From: Pinibacter soli
Lineage (GTDB): Bacteria > Bacteroidota > Bacteroidia > Chitinophagales > Chitinophagaceae
Assembly (NCBI RefSeq): GCF_029961145.1
Contig: NZ_JASBRG010000007.1
Span: forward strand, 429,897 to 493,896
Direction: 5' to 3'
Length of the DNA: 64,000 bases
The position numbers were made by a program, and so were the translations under genes. The first letter of the stretch is position 1, and each line of letters begins with the position of its first letter. Below the pieces are notes generated by a model that did no database searches, was not told where the DNA came from, and saw only the letters and a program-made list of their open reading frames with translations. Shown here in pieces: positions 33,109-41,838 of the stretch.

Positions 33109-34365
33109 TTATTTATCTATTTTTTGGTACCGAAGTAAGGCTTCCAGATAATAGTAATCAGCGTACACGATAGGCACGTCAATTTCGGTGTTGTGAGGGA
33201 AACTACCCACGGAATGTTTCAGTAAAAAAAACGCATTGCTTCCCGGCGTGGCCATATAATTTGACGTACTTAAAGTTTTCATGGATGAAATCGCAAAATC
33301 TTTGTATTTTTTTCCCTCCTCTCCCAGGTAACCACTTAACTCAAACAGCCCAGAACACACGACTGCAGCGGCTGATACATCACGCACCTTGTAATTTATT
33401 TTTGCTGGTTGATAATTCCACTCTGCAGTATATCCTTTCTCATTGACATTAAAATCCCAATAAGGAATTTTATCGGCAGGCAAATTTTGATTGTTCATGT
33501 AGAAGTCTGCCATCTTTTTTGCCGTAGTCAAAAATCGTTTATCTCCTGTTTCGCGATAGATCATTGTATAACCGTAAATGCCCCAGGCTTGCCCGCGGGC
33601 CCAGGTGGAATTGTCCGCATAGCCCTGGCAGGTTTGTTGATTCAACACCTTGCCAGTCACCGTATCGTAATTTACCACGTGGTAAGAACTGTAATCAGCT
33701 CTGATATGATTTTTCATCGTAGTCTCCGCATGACGAACGGCTATATTTTTATAAATAGGATCGCCTGTTACTTTAGAAGCAAAGAACAAAAGTTCGAGGT
33801 TCATTAAATTATCAATGATAACGGGATAGTGCCATTCTGTTTTCCCGTCCCAGGATTTGCGGTAGTTCCAGGATTTAATGCAGCCAACCGTAGGATTAAA
33901 GCGGCTTATAAGTGATTTGGCTGATTGCACAAGGACATCTTTATATTTTTCGTTGTGCGTAATGCGGTAAGCGTTGCCGTAACTGCAATACATCATAAAA
34001 CCCAGATCATGGTGCGAAGTATTGAACTGATTTTGCTCAAGACTTTCGGTCCACTTTGTAGCAGCTGCTTTCCAGGCTGTATCATGTGTGTACTCAAATA
34101 CATACCAAAGATTGCCGGGCCAAAACCCACCCGTCCAATCAGATATATCAGCATATTTTGTATTGCCGATGCTGTCGCTTGTACGTGGATAATGCGACAG
34201 GTCATTCGTTTGATCCAGCATCAGCCGGTATTGCTTTTCCGCTACATCAAAAGAATGCTCCACCATGCTCCTCCCGTCTTTTTTACTAATAAATGCAATA
34301 ACAACAACAGTTGCTGCCAGTAGTAAAATCGCGCCCAAAAATCCATTTCGTTTCATCGCCGTCAT
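33109..34365 (-). CDS. Unsaturated glucuronyl hydrolase, GH88
   Basis: 418 residues with a membrane or signal segment ('FLGAILLLAATVVVIAFI'). GH88 marks: 'DWTGGFWPGNLWYVFEYT' (residues ~76-93), 'TSHHDLGFMMYCSYG' with Asp120, 'YPVIIDNLMNLELLF' with Asp185, and 'STWARGQAWGIYGYTMIYRETGD' in parts. Asp120 and Asp185 match the two catalytic aspartates of Bacillus UGL (Asp88, Asp149). It hydrates the 4,5-unsaturated uronate made by polysaccharide lyases and so releases it. It is the first gene of the PUL, with PL8 four genes downstream. ATG at 34365 or at 34356 would both leave the signal intact. Confidence 0.92.
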   Translation of the reverse strand: MTAMKRNGFLGAILLLAATVVVIAFISKKDGRSMVEHSFDVAEKQYRLMLDQTNDLSHYPRTSDSIGNTKYADISDWTGGFWPGNLWYVFEYTHDTAWKAAATKWTESLEQNQFNTSHHDLGFMMYCSYGNAYRITHNEKYKDVLVQSAKSLISRFNPTVGCIKSWNYRKSWDGKTEWHYPVIIDNLMNLELLFFASKVTGDPIYKNIAVRHAETTMKNHIRADYSSYHVVNYDTVTGKVLNQQTCQGYADNSTWARGQAWGIYGYTMIYRETGDKRFLTTAKKMADFYMNNQNLPADKIPYWDFNVNEKGYTAEWNYQPAKINYKVRDVSAAAVVCSGLFELSGYLGEEGKKYKDFAISSMKTLSTSNYMATPGSNAFFLLKHSVGSFPHNTEIDVPIVYADYYYLEALLRYQKIDK

Positions 34366-34400
34366 CGTTAGAATAATTATTAAATAAATTAGTAACCTGA

Positions 34401-34417
34401 GCTAATTATATGTTAGC
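34401..34417 (-). promoter_or_regulatory. GCTAA-n7-TTAGC palindrome upstream of the GH88-led PUL
   Basis: GCTAA (34401-34405) and TTAGC (34413-34417) lie 36 bases before the PUL start codon. The sequence GTTAGCAA overlapping the right arm also occurs in the direct repeats before the second SusC gene, so a shared regulator is possible. No clear -7 element was found here. Confidence 0.3.
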
Positions 34418-34724
34418 AAGTTGGCAAGAATTTTTTAAACCAAAAGGGCAAAAACGTCTTGAAAAGGGGGGATATTTTTCTGCAATTCCTAATTCTTAAT
34501 TGTCACTCATATTCTTCTTTGGCAAACAAAAGCAATCGGATTAGACATAATGAATTCCGAATAAAAGGCAGATTAGTGATCGACGTGTGATCTCTATGAA
34601 AATCAAGGTAACAAAACGTATATTTTACACTGTGATCATGAGCAACAATTAATAATTGTTCAAAACAAACTAAACCCTGTATACCCGCTTAATGTTTTAA
34701 ACAGAGTTGACCGGATAACAAAAA

Positions 34725-34750
34725 GCCGTTGCTATTTTACTAACAACGGC
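34725..34750 (-). terminator. Minus-strand terminator with no gene just upstream
   Basis: A 7-bp stem, GCCGTTG/CAACGGC, with a 12-base loop is followed on the minus strand by TTTTTG. The nearest minus-strand gene ends 470 bases away and has its own terminator at 35138-35186, so this one may end a small RNA. Confidence 0.6.
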
Positions 34751-35137
34751 ATGACATCTTAATACTGACTGCTAAAAACGAATTGCTTGACCAAACCAAA
34801 CAAACGACAATTTCCCTATACTCTTCCCGACGACAATCGGGGTTTAAAATCCATTCTATTGTATCTTATTTGCTGATCTTCTGCAAATGCGGGCGTGCTA
34901 TTTATCACAGCAATTTTTTCTTACAGATCAATCTACAATGGGGCGGCTTACGCTATTTTAAAACAAAGATCATCTTTGTTTTCGGCGAGTTCTTTAAACA
35001 CCCTCTCGCCTATCTCTACTAGATTAGACAGTATGATATTTTCTGTTGTATAATTTTCTTTCTGCTTTATTAAGTCACTCTCAAGTCAACCGGCCGGTGG
35101 AAGATGCTGAAAAAATACCTTTCATACACCAGCTTCT
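34751..35137 (-). ncRNA. Candidate structured small RNA region (no coding gene)
   Basis: This stretch lies between two minus-strand terminators and holds no convincing gene; a 79-codon plus-strand frame at 34783-35022 begins with TTG and has no recognisable content. Several local inverted repeats are present: GGCGAG/CTCGCC (34984-34989 with 35005-35010), a perfect AAAACAAAGAT-n1-ATCTTTGTTTT (34960-34982), and CCCGACGACAATCGGG (about 34827-34842). The series of stems ending in a terminator suggests an untranslated RNA. No known RNA family is recognised, and no promoter is clear. Confidence 0.3.
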
Positions 35138-35186
35138 ATTAAACGACAAAGTCCACTCTGCTTTAGAGTGGACTTTGTTGTTTAAT
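35138..35186 (-). terminator. Strong terminator of the second SusC/SusD operon
   Basis: A 22-bp stem (35138-35159 with 35165-35186, one G-T pair) around a 5-base loop starts 32 bases beyond the SusD stop. The outer pairs are AT-rich, so it can work in both directions. Confidence 0.85.
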
Positions 35187-35217
35187 AAATCGTTTTGTAA
35201 AATGAAATGATAACTTC

Positions 35218-37272
35218 TTAGTTTGCTAAACCATAGCCGTTTGAAACCTTACCTTTCGATTTACTAATCGTTTCAGAAGGAATTGGCCAGTATATTCTTG
35301 GCGGGTCTCCTGCTGATGTAATACCTGAAAGTATGTTTCTTTGATATACAATAGTAGCATTGGCCATATCTATACCCCAGTTTGTCTTAACATATCCCTG
35401 GGCTTGCAAGGCAGTAGCTTCTGCACTTGTGGGGTTAATATAGCGGAACAATCCTTGTATGGCTACGTTATAGGTAGTACCAACTACTTTACTTGCTACT
35501 GCCGCAATTGATTTGTAATTATACTGCCCTCTCCATGCCGGAAAAGCAGCAGGATTAGTAAGGGTATCTGTAGAAGCACAGTCATAGGTTAATGGATTTG
35601 TCAGAGCAACTTTTTTAATCCATATATAGGCAGGGAAATCATTACCATTGGCAAAATGATAATAGCCCTGTGTTTTAATGCCATTAATTACTGCAGCCAT
35701 TTGTTGTTGAACTGCTATGGCCCTTTCAGAATAAGTACCAGAGCGAATCATATCCCAACGACGTGTACCCTCGCCAAGCAATTCCAGTTTACGTTCCTGG
35801 AGTATCGCGTCTTTTAATGCCTGGCCTGTTACGTTTATATTATGTAATGTATTTCCAAAAGCCCTTGCCCTTATTTGATTAACCAAAGTAACTGCGTCAC
35901 TTTCACCTAATTCTGCTTTTACTTCAGCCAACATTAAAATAACATCTGCCATTCTTAATATATGCCAATTTATACCAGAGTTTCTTTGAGCTGCGACATA
36001 AGGAGGATTCATGCGATTATCATCCCACTTATTTATCGATAAACCTCCCTGAGATTTACTGCCGGGTACAAAACTCAGCATTTTTTCGTTGCCATCGCCG
36101 TTACTTCCGGTAACAGCTACGCTAACATCTCTTCTGTGGTCGGCATTCTCAAATTCCCCATAATAAATAGTAGGAATAACACGAAGGGCAGCAAATACCT
36201 TATTAGGTGCAGCATTAGCACTACCACCATCTGATGGTCTGCCAAAAGCATATGGATATTCGCTGGTAGTTGCCAGTTGTGTATTACCGTTTAGATTTGC
36301 TATTTCCAGTAATGATTCAGGACTTACAGCTAAATCATTAAAGTACTGAAAATGGCGCTGGAATGGATTGTTAGTGTTAGCCAGCCCTCTTGTGTCGGTA
36401 GTAATTAAACCTGATGTTCCTTTGTTATCAATGGCTTTCTGCAAGTATGTCTTGGCCGTTTGGTAATATGTAAGATAATCTGTGCGGCGTGTATACACAC
36501 AATTATTGGCTGTATTACCTTTATTGGTGAAGGTTACACTGCCGTATAGATTGGGAACATCTGTACGTATGGTTTGGTAACCGCCGGAAAAAAGTGCCAT
36601 TTGTCCTATCAACGCATCACAGAATGTACGGGACATACGTTCCTGGTTAATGCCACCCTGCCCTATACTGTACATTAACGGCTCAACTTTTATAAGTCCG
36701 TTTATCAGGCTATCATAAATAGCGAAGCGTGAGCTTAATGTATAGTTATCAGCACCACTATTTTCATAACCATAAGGTACATCTCCAAAATGCATTACCA
36801 ATTGAAAGTAACAAAATGCTCTCATGGTTACTGCTTCGCCATATAGTTGAGTCCAGTCCGTAGTTTTATTAGCCGCAACATCTGCTTTATATTGATCTTT
36901 TGTTGCAATAACATTAGCTAACCTGGTAGCTAGGGCAAGTGTCTGGTAAAGCGAATTAAACCCTGTTGCAACCGCATCAATACCTAATTGATCTGAGCGG
37001 CCAATAGCATTAAGATTGTTGGTAGAACCATCCTCAGGATAATATTCTGCATCTGAACCTACGGGGTCGTTCCAGCGATATACACCCATAATACAGTTTT
37101 GCCTGTAATTGGCATAGCACCAGGATAGTGATTTAAACGTTTCTGAAGGTGTTGATGTAACAAAATTATCGTCTACACTGGAAGGAGATGTTACATCCAA
37201 AAATGTTTTTTTACACTGTGTAAAAGACACACAGAAAACAACTATGGCAATATATTTTATATACGATTTCAT
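35218..37272 (-). CDS. SusD/RagB-family outer-membrane lipoprotein (second pair)
   Basis: 684 residues. Signal and lipobox 'VVFCVSFTQCKKTFLDV' (Cys20). SusD marks: 'GEAVTMRAFCYFQLVMHFGDVPYGY' (in parts), 'FAIYDSLINGLIKVEPLMY', 'WHILRMADVILMLAEVKAELGE', 'ILQERKLELLGEGTRRWDMIRSG' (in parts) and 'RIYWPIPSETISKSKG'. It is the glycan-binding partner of the SusC at 37291, 18 bases apart. No enzyme genes follow, so its glycan cannot be inferred from neighbours. It need not belong to the PL8 locus; a strong terminator separates them. Confidence 0.93.
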   Translation of the reverse strand: MKSYIKYIAIVVFCVSFTQCKKTFLDVTSPSSVDDNFVTSTPSETFKSLSWCYANYRQNCIMGVYRWNDPVGSDAEYYPEDGSTNNLNAIGRSDQLGIDAVATGFNSLYQTLALATRLANVIATKDQYKADVAANKTTDWTQLYGEAVTMRAFCYFQLVMHFGDVPYGYENSGADNYTLSSRFAIYDSLINGLIKVEPLMYSIGQGGINQERMSRTFCDALIGQMALFSGGYQTIRTDVPNLYGSVTFTNKGNTANNCVYTRRTDYLTYYQTAKTYLQKAIDNKGTSGLITTDTRGLANTNNPFQRHFQYFNDLAVSPESLLEIANLNGNTQLATTSEYPYAFGRPSDGGSANAAPNKVFAALRVIPTIYYGEFENADHRRDVSVAVTGSNGDGNEKMLSFVPGSKSQGGLSINKWDDNRMNPPYVAAQRNSGINWHILRMADVILMLAEVKAELGESDAVTLVNQIRARAFGNTLHNINVTGQALKDAILQERKLELLGEGTRRWDMIRSGTYSERAIAVQQQMAAVINGIKTQGYYHFANGNDFPAYIWIKKVALTNPLTYDCASTDTLTNPAAFPAWRGQYNYKSIAAVASKVVGTTYNVAIQGLFRYINPTSAEATALQAQGYVKTNWGIDMANATIVYQRNILSGITSAGDPPRIYWPIPSETISKSKGKVSNGYGLAN

Positions 37273-37290
37273 TGTTGTGTTTTTAATAGC

Positions 37291-40200
37291 TTAAAAATTA
37301 ACATTTACACCAAAAACAAACGAGCGTGCCCGTGGATAGGCTCCATAATCAAATCCTGTGGTTGGATATACAGAGCTATTCGCATTGTCGTTAGTTCCAA
37401 CTTCAGGGTCCAGACCTTTGTAACTGGTAATCGTAAATACGTTGTAAATGCTACTGAATACACGCAAATTGTTTACATGAATTTTTGCCAGTGAAGATTT
37501 AGGAACAGTATATCCTACAGTAAATGTATTAAAACGCAGGAACGATCCATCTTCAATGCCCAGAGTAGATGTTACGCCTGTTTCACTGTAAGACAGAGGT
37601 AGATTGGCATTGGTATTGGCCGCATTAAAGTCGTCAGGTGTTTTTAAGCGAACCAGTTGTCCGTTAACAACATTGTATATCTTGTAGGAATTGGCCATGA
37701 TGGCAAGCTTATTTTGATAAACACCCGCTTCTTTAGGTCCGAATAATGATATTAATTTATTTGCATTATACACGTCATTACCTACGCTGTAATTAAAATT
37801 CATGCCCAGGTCGAAACTTTTCCACGTAACATTAATATTAAAACCGCCTGTAACCTTAGGGGTGGTATGCCCTATGATACCAAGGTCCTTATCATCAATC
37901 TTCCCATCGTTATTCAGATCTTTGTATTTTGGTAAACCGGGGTAGGCAATTTGCCCTGTAGGACGATCTGGACCTGTCGTAATGCCATGTATTACACCAC
38001 CTGAAACACTGGTTAAATCAGGCACGTCTTTATTTAAAGTGTACACGCCATTATTATAAGTAAAATCGGCCGGTGTATAAAAGCCATTGTACACTAAACC
38101 ACGTACCAAACCAACAGATTGGCCAACGATAAGTTGATAATCAAATGCGGGATAAGTTGCAGTGCCATTCCAGCCGGAACCATACAGACCCGTTACATTA
38201 TCAGCCAACTTATCTACATTGTTTTTATTGAAAGTAATGTTACCCCCAACCATAACCCTCCAATCATGGTTTTGTACAAGTGTTCCTAAAAGTGATATTT
38301 CTATTCCCTTATTGCTTGTTTGCCCAATATTGTCATAAGTATAGGTAAAACCCGTAATACCCGGAATAGTGGTTTGCAGCAACACGTCTTTAGTACTGTT
38401 CCAATATACGTCTACGGTACCCGATAGTTTGTTACCAAACAAAGAGAAATCGGTACCAATATCACGCGTTACGGTTGTTTCCCATTTCAAATTAGGATTT
38501 GACAAAATAGTAGGCGTACTTAACTGGTAAGTAGGCAAAATAACGTGGTTACTGGCGTATTGACTTCTTGCGTCAGTTACAGAACCCCATGATTGTGTAG
38601 TTACACCTGAAGGAATATTATTGTTACCAACAGCACCATAAGCTACTCTAAGTTTTAGTTCGTTAACCCAATCTACATTTTTCAGGAAATCCTCTTGCGA
38701 TGCTCTCCAGGCGAAAGCACCTCCCGGAAAATAACCCCAGCGATTATCACCAGCAAACTTAGATGATCCATCAGCACGAAATGTTCCCGTAAGGAAATAT
38801 TTCTCTTTATAGTTGTACGTTAATCTTCCGAAATAAGAATTAAGACGATCGGGCGTATTTACGCTGGAAGTAGTCGTAAGAGTACCATTCTGGATTTGGG
38901 CAAAAGCTGTTTGTTTAGTGAAATTTGAAGGGAATTTAGTGGATGTTACTGTCAGTCCTGTGCCGCCTGAATTAAATACTTCCGTACCGACTAATAAATT
39001 CAATTTATGGTTTACCGGTAATTTAAAATCATAACTCAAAGTATTTGCCCAACGGGTTCCCCAGCTGTCGTTTTTGCGATAGTCAGCATTCCCTGCAAAC
39101 AACTTATTACCCTGATCATCGGTATATCCCGCATTATAGATTGCCCCGGACCAATACTTACGCTGGTTCCAACTTTTACTACCGTTAAACTCAGTATGAA
39201 AATTCAAGCCTTTAATTATTTCCCAGTTTAATCCCGCAATACCAACAAAATTGTCGTTAATCGTAAGCGGGTCATAATCACTTATACGGGCAACCGGGCT
39301 ATAGCTATCCCACAAAACGTTTTTGCCGTATTGCGATATGTTATTGCTTGCTGTTAAGGCACCAAGATTGCCTAAAATATGATTGGTTGCAATTGGCCTG
39401 AATTGATAGGCTGAAGAAAGTATTGAACCACCACCGCTTATAACTGATTCATCGCCAAGCGTATTGATGTTTGCATAACGAATATTCAGATCGAATGTAA
39501 CATTATTAAATACCTTTTGATTTATCTTGAATTGTGCCGTTGCTCTTTTCTGATATGACTGCAGCTTCATACCCTGATCATCAGTATAAGTAGCAGCAAA
39601 TAATATTTTTGTTTTGTCGGTACCACCGGTAAGTGTAAGCGCATGGTTCCAGGATGTTGATTGACTGTAAGCATCCTTTTGAATGTCATCCGACGCTAAA
39701 CTTTTATAACTTTCAATACCGCCTGTATTCGCTCCGGCATTGGCACCCAAACCATACAATTGTTCAAATGGAGTTTGATAAGAAGCCCCATTGGCGGCAG
39801 CATTGGCCCATACATACTGTAAATAATCGTAAGGCTTCAGGGCCTCTAAATATTTAACAGGCGTGTTGATTTTAGCATAGCCACTATAGCTTAACGAAGT
39901 TCTGCCGGCTTTGGCCGATTTTGTAGTTACAAGGATTACACCATTAGCTCCGCGTGATCCATAAATGGCGGAAGCCGAAGCATCTTTTAAGACATCGACA
40001 CTTTCCACCTGGTCGGAAGGAATATCATTTAAGTTGCCGGGCATACCGTCGATCAACACTAAAGCCTGGTTGCTTTGCGATATAGACGTTCCACCACGAA
40101 CACGAACATTAACGCTTCCACCGGGACGGCCATCCTGTGTAGTAACATTAACCCCGGCCATTTTACCTTGCATAGCCTGGGCAATATTGGGAACAGGAAC

Positions 40201-40704
40201 GCCTGCAAGTTCTTTTCCACCTATTGAAGCTACTGATCCTGTCAGATCACGTCTTTTAACGGTAGCATAGCCAATAACAACTACCTCGTCAATATTCTTG
40301 CCCGACTCCTTAATGGCAACATCAATATTTGTCCGGTTATTTACTTTTTCTTCTACAGGCGCAAACCCGACGTAAGAGAATACAAGTGTTGCATCTCCAT
40401 TAACTGACAAAATATAATGCCCCGCAGTATCTGTAGTAGTTCCTTTTGCGAGGCCCTTCACGATTACAGAAACGTTAGACATGGCTTGTCCATTTTCATT
40501 ACGAACTGTTCCCCGCACAGTTTTCGTTGTTTGCTGCGCAAAAGTTTGTACCGCCATCAGTAAAAAAATAGCAATACCCAGAGAGAAACTTCGCTTAAAA
40601 AATTGAGTAATTTGTTGACTTTGCTTTGTACAGATAAGATATTTTTTTTCAAAGCACATCATATAAAGCCCGGGGGACGGCCTTTTTTTCTTTGCTTTCA
40701 ACAT
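37291..40704 (-). CDS. SusC/RagA-family TonB-linked outer-membrane transporter (second pair)
   Basis: 1137 residues from the ATG at 40704. An upstream TTG (40803) would extend it, but a -7 element at 40753-40760 lies in that extension, so the ATG is chosen. A long leader of ~50 residues precedes the hydrophobic signal 'FSLGIAIFLLMAVQTFAQQ'. Then come a carboxypeptidase regulatory-like domain ('VRGTVRNENGQAMSNVSV'), 'IDEVVVIGYATVKRRDLTGS', the plug ('VPNIAQAMQGKMAGVNV', 'VLKDASASAIYGSRGANGV') and the barrel ending 'ARSFVFGVNVNF'. It imports an unknown oligosaccharide with its SusD. No FecR-responsive N-terminal domain is seen. Confidence 0.94.
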   Translation of the reverse strand: MLKAKKKRPSPGLYMMCFEKKYLICTKQSQQITQFFKRSFSLGIAIFLLMAVQTFAQQTTKTVRGTVRNENGQAMSNVSVIVKGLAKGTTTDTAGHYILSVNGDATLVFSYVGFAPVEEKVNNRTNIDVAIKESGKNIDEVVVIGYATVKRRDLTGSVASIGGKELAGVPVPNIAQAMQGKMAGVNVTTQDGRPGGSVNVRVRGGTSISQSNQALVLIDGMPGNLNDIPSDQVESVDVLKDASASAIYGSRGANGVILVTTKSAKAGRTSLSYSGYAKINTPVKYLEALKPYDYLQYVWANAAANGASYQTPFEQLYGLGANAGANTGGIESYKSLASDDIQKDAYSQSTSWNHALTLTGGTDKTKILFAATYTDDQGMKLQSYQKRATAQFKINQKVFNNVTFDLNIRYANINTLGDESVISGGGSILSSAYQFRPIATNHILGNLGALTASNNISQYGKNVLWDSYSPVARISDYDPLTINDNFVGIAGLNWEIIKGLNFHTEFNGSKSWNQRKYWSGAIYNAGYTDDQGNKLFAGNADYRKNDSWGTRWANTLSYDFKLPVNHKLNLLVGTEVFNSGGTGLTVTSTKFPSNFTKQTAFAQIQNGTLTTTSSVNTPDRLNSYFGRLTYNYKEKYFLTGTFRADGSSKFAGDNRWGYFPGGAFAWRASQEDFLKNVDWVNELKLRVAYGAVGNNNIPSGVTTQSWGSVTDARSQYASNHVILPTYQLSTPTILSNPNLKWETTVTRDIGTDFSLFGNKLSGTVDVYWNSTKDVLLQTTIPGITGFTYTYDNIGQTSNKGIEISLLGTLVQNHDWRVMVGGNITFNKNNVDKLADNVTGLYGSGWNGTATYPAFDYQLIVGQSVGLVRGLVYNGFYTPADFTYNNGVYTLNKDVPDLTSVSGGVIHGITTGPDRPTGQIAYPGLPKYKDLNNDGKIDDKDLGIIGHTTPKVTGGFNINVTWKSFDLGMNFNYSVGNDVYNANKLISLFGPKEAGVYQNKLAIMANSYKIYNVVNGQLVRLKTPDDFNAANTNANLPLSYSETGVTSTLGIEDGSFLRFNTFTVGYTVPKSSLAKIHVNNLRVFSSIYNVFTITSYKGLDPEVGTNDNANSSVYPTTGFDYGAYPRARSFVFGVNVNF

Positions 40705-40752
40705 GGCAATTAGTTTAAGTTGGCAAATCGATTTTGTTAAGTAATAGATAGC

Positions 40753-40760
40753 CAAACCTA
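40753..40760 (-). promoter_or_regulatory. -7 promoter element of the second SusC gene
   Basis: On the minus strand TAGGTTTG matches the TAnnTTTG consensus. It lies about 50 bases before the ATG at 40704. No TTTG is present at the -33 distance; that region is instead occupied by two direct repeats, which suggests an activated promoter. Confidence 0.6.
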
Positions 40761-40771
40761 TAGTAATGAAA

Positions 40772-40819
40772 GTTAGCGATCTATCATTTACTAAAGTTAG
40801 CAATCTATTATTTAGTAAA
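40772..40819 (-). promoter_or_regulatory. Two tandem 24-bp direct repeats over the -33 region
   Basis: 40772-40795 and 40796-40819 share 21 of 24 bases (plus strand GTTAGCGATCTATC... and GTTAGCAATCTATT...). They begin 11 bases upstream of the -7 element and have two-helical-turn spacing, the layout of a tandem activator site. An AraC-type remnant lies just beyond at 41031. Confidence 0.6.
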
Positions 40820-41030
40820 ATATGTAATCCTTATAGAAGAAAGAGAAAAACTTACGCAAACGATTGAGTACATTTCATAGCATGTACCCATTACGTGTTT
40901 TGTGCATGACACGGCTAATACTTTATCAACCGCTTTATTAGACCATGCTTTCGAAAAATCCAAATGCCCGATTGCAATGCTTGGACAAGGCTATGTCCAG
41001 CCTTATTAACTGCGTGTTTAGCAATAAAAA

Positions 41031-41228
41031 ACTGTGAGTGTGATCGGATATGAACTTGGATTTAAACACCCGCGTATATTTAAACAAAAAGGCGGACTGA
41101 GCCCGAATGAATTAGTTCAACATCCATTTGGAAATTCAGACGCCAATAACCTCTTTTATCCGATTGTAAATCAACCGCCTAAAAGGAGACAGTTACTACT
41201 GTTTTTCAAATTACATCCCAGACAGTAA
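41031..41228 (+). pseudogene. Remnant of an AraC-family helix-turn-helix domain
   Basis: The frame reads 'VIGYELGFKHPRIFKQKGG' then 'LSPNELVQ', which matches the last helix-turn-helix of AraC regulators (pattern IAYELGFxxPxxFsrlFKqkxGlSPxEy) with about three residues missing between 'HPRI' and 'FKQK'. A stop (TAA) lies just upstream, and the start would be GTG at 41034, so only the tail of the protein is left. It stands beside the second SusC/SusD operon, where such regulators are often found. Confidence 0.5.
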
Positions 41229-41283
41229 TTTGTTGATCCTTGACAAATCATCTATAACGTGGTTCGAAAAACGTATCGTCTCT

Positions 41284-41348
41284 GTCGTCCTCACTGAACA
41301 GTTTTCGAACCGGTTTATTGGTGATTTGGAAAGGATAGCGAGAATATT
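41284..41348. repeat. Dispersed repeat, copy 1 (core only)
   Basis: Core shared with copies 2 and 3: GTCGTCCTC-CTG-ACAGTTTTCGAACCGGTTT, then a short variable part and GATTTGGAAAGGATAGCGAGAATA (read in parts). This copy lacks the GTTGAGAATTACTC end. It lies just after the 86-residue gene on the minus strand. Confidence 0.85.
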
Positions 41349-41389
41349 TATAGCTTAAGCCGGCTAAGAACCAAGATGTGTAAGGAAAT

Positions 41390-41650
41390 CTACTTGACAA
41401 TAACATGATTAAAAATTTTCCTCCTACCTATTCTATAATTTTCAATACCATTAACAATCTTTTGGATTAATTCTAATTCGTTGTAATTACGACCCACAAA
41501 GTAATTAGCCGATTTTGATGCTACCAGAATATCACCAGAACAAAGAGTCCAAGTCACATATGCTTGAGGACCTTTTACCGAATGAATTTCTAAATCACCA
41601 CTGCAATCAAAAATCTTATTATCGATATTCGCAATAGCCTCAATTTTCAT
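41390..41650 (-). CDS. Small hypothetical protein in repeat-delimited strip
   Basis: 86 residues, no signal peptide. Short alternating strands ('KIEAIANIDNKIFDC', 'PQAYVTWTLCSGDILVAS') followed by a helix ('NELELIQKIVNGIENY') and a basic end ('RIGRRKIFNHVIVK') suggest a compact alpha/beta fold. No family recognised. It is flanked by repeat copies 1 and 2, as its two neighbours are by others. AT-rich. Such isolated small genes are sometimes immunity or antitoxin genes, but nothing here proves it. Confidence 0.5.
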   Translation of the reverse strand: MKIEAIANIDNKIFDCSGDLEIHSVKGPQAYVTWTLCSGDILVASKSANYFVGRNYNELELIQKIVNGIENYRIGRRKIFNHVIVK

Positions 41651-41679
41651 TTTAAAGCTTTAAAATTTATATCTTTTGT

Positions 41680-41790
41680 AAAATAAAAAGTTCGTTGAGA
41701 ATTACTCGCTGAACCTCCCTCAGTCGTCCTCTCTGGACAGTTTTCGAACCGGTTTACCGATGATTTGGAAAAGATAGCGAGGATACATTA
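41680..41790. repeat. Dispersed repeat, copy 2 (full length)
   Basis: About 110 bases. On the minus strand it begins with the core and ends in an imperfect hairpin, GTTC...GAG-TAATT-CTC...GAAC, followed by CTTTTTATTTT, so it also looks like a terminator. It lies between the 144- and 86-residue genes. Similarity to copy 3 extends over the whole unit. Confidence 0.85.
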
Positions 41791-41838
41791 GCGGTAAGAC
41801 GCAGGTACACAACTTTCATTTGCTACACTAAATATCTA

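Larger units (their letters stand above)
40820..41389. other. 570-base strip without an intact gene
   Basis: Between the SusC promoter and the first small hypothetical gene there is no full gene. It holds an AraC-type remnant (41031-41228), overlapping palindromes around 40982-41005 (TGGACA/TGTCCA and AAGGCT/AGCCTT) and the first copy of the dispersed repeat (41284-41348). Confidence 0.6.

Noticed and set aside
34783-35022. 79-codon plus-strand frame as a gene
   Set aside because: It starts with TTG, has no recognisable content and overlaps the inverted repeats of the structured stretch.
41299-41316. tRNA T-arm inside the dispersed repeat (GGTTCGAA-like)
   Set aside because: The core holds CCGGTTTNN and TTTTCGAACC on one strand, similar to a T-loop, but no acceptor, D or anticodon arm can be folded around it in any copy.
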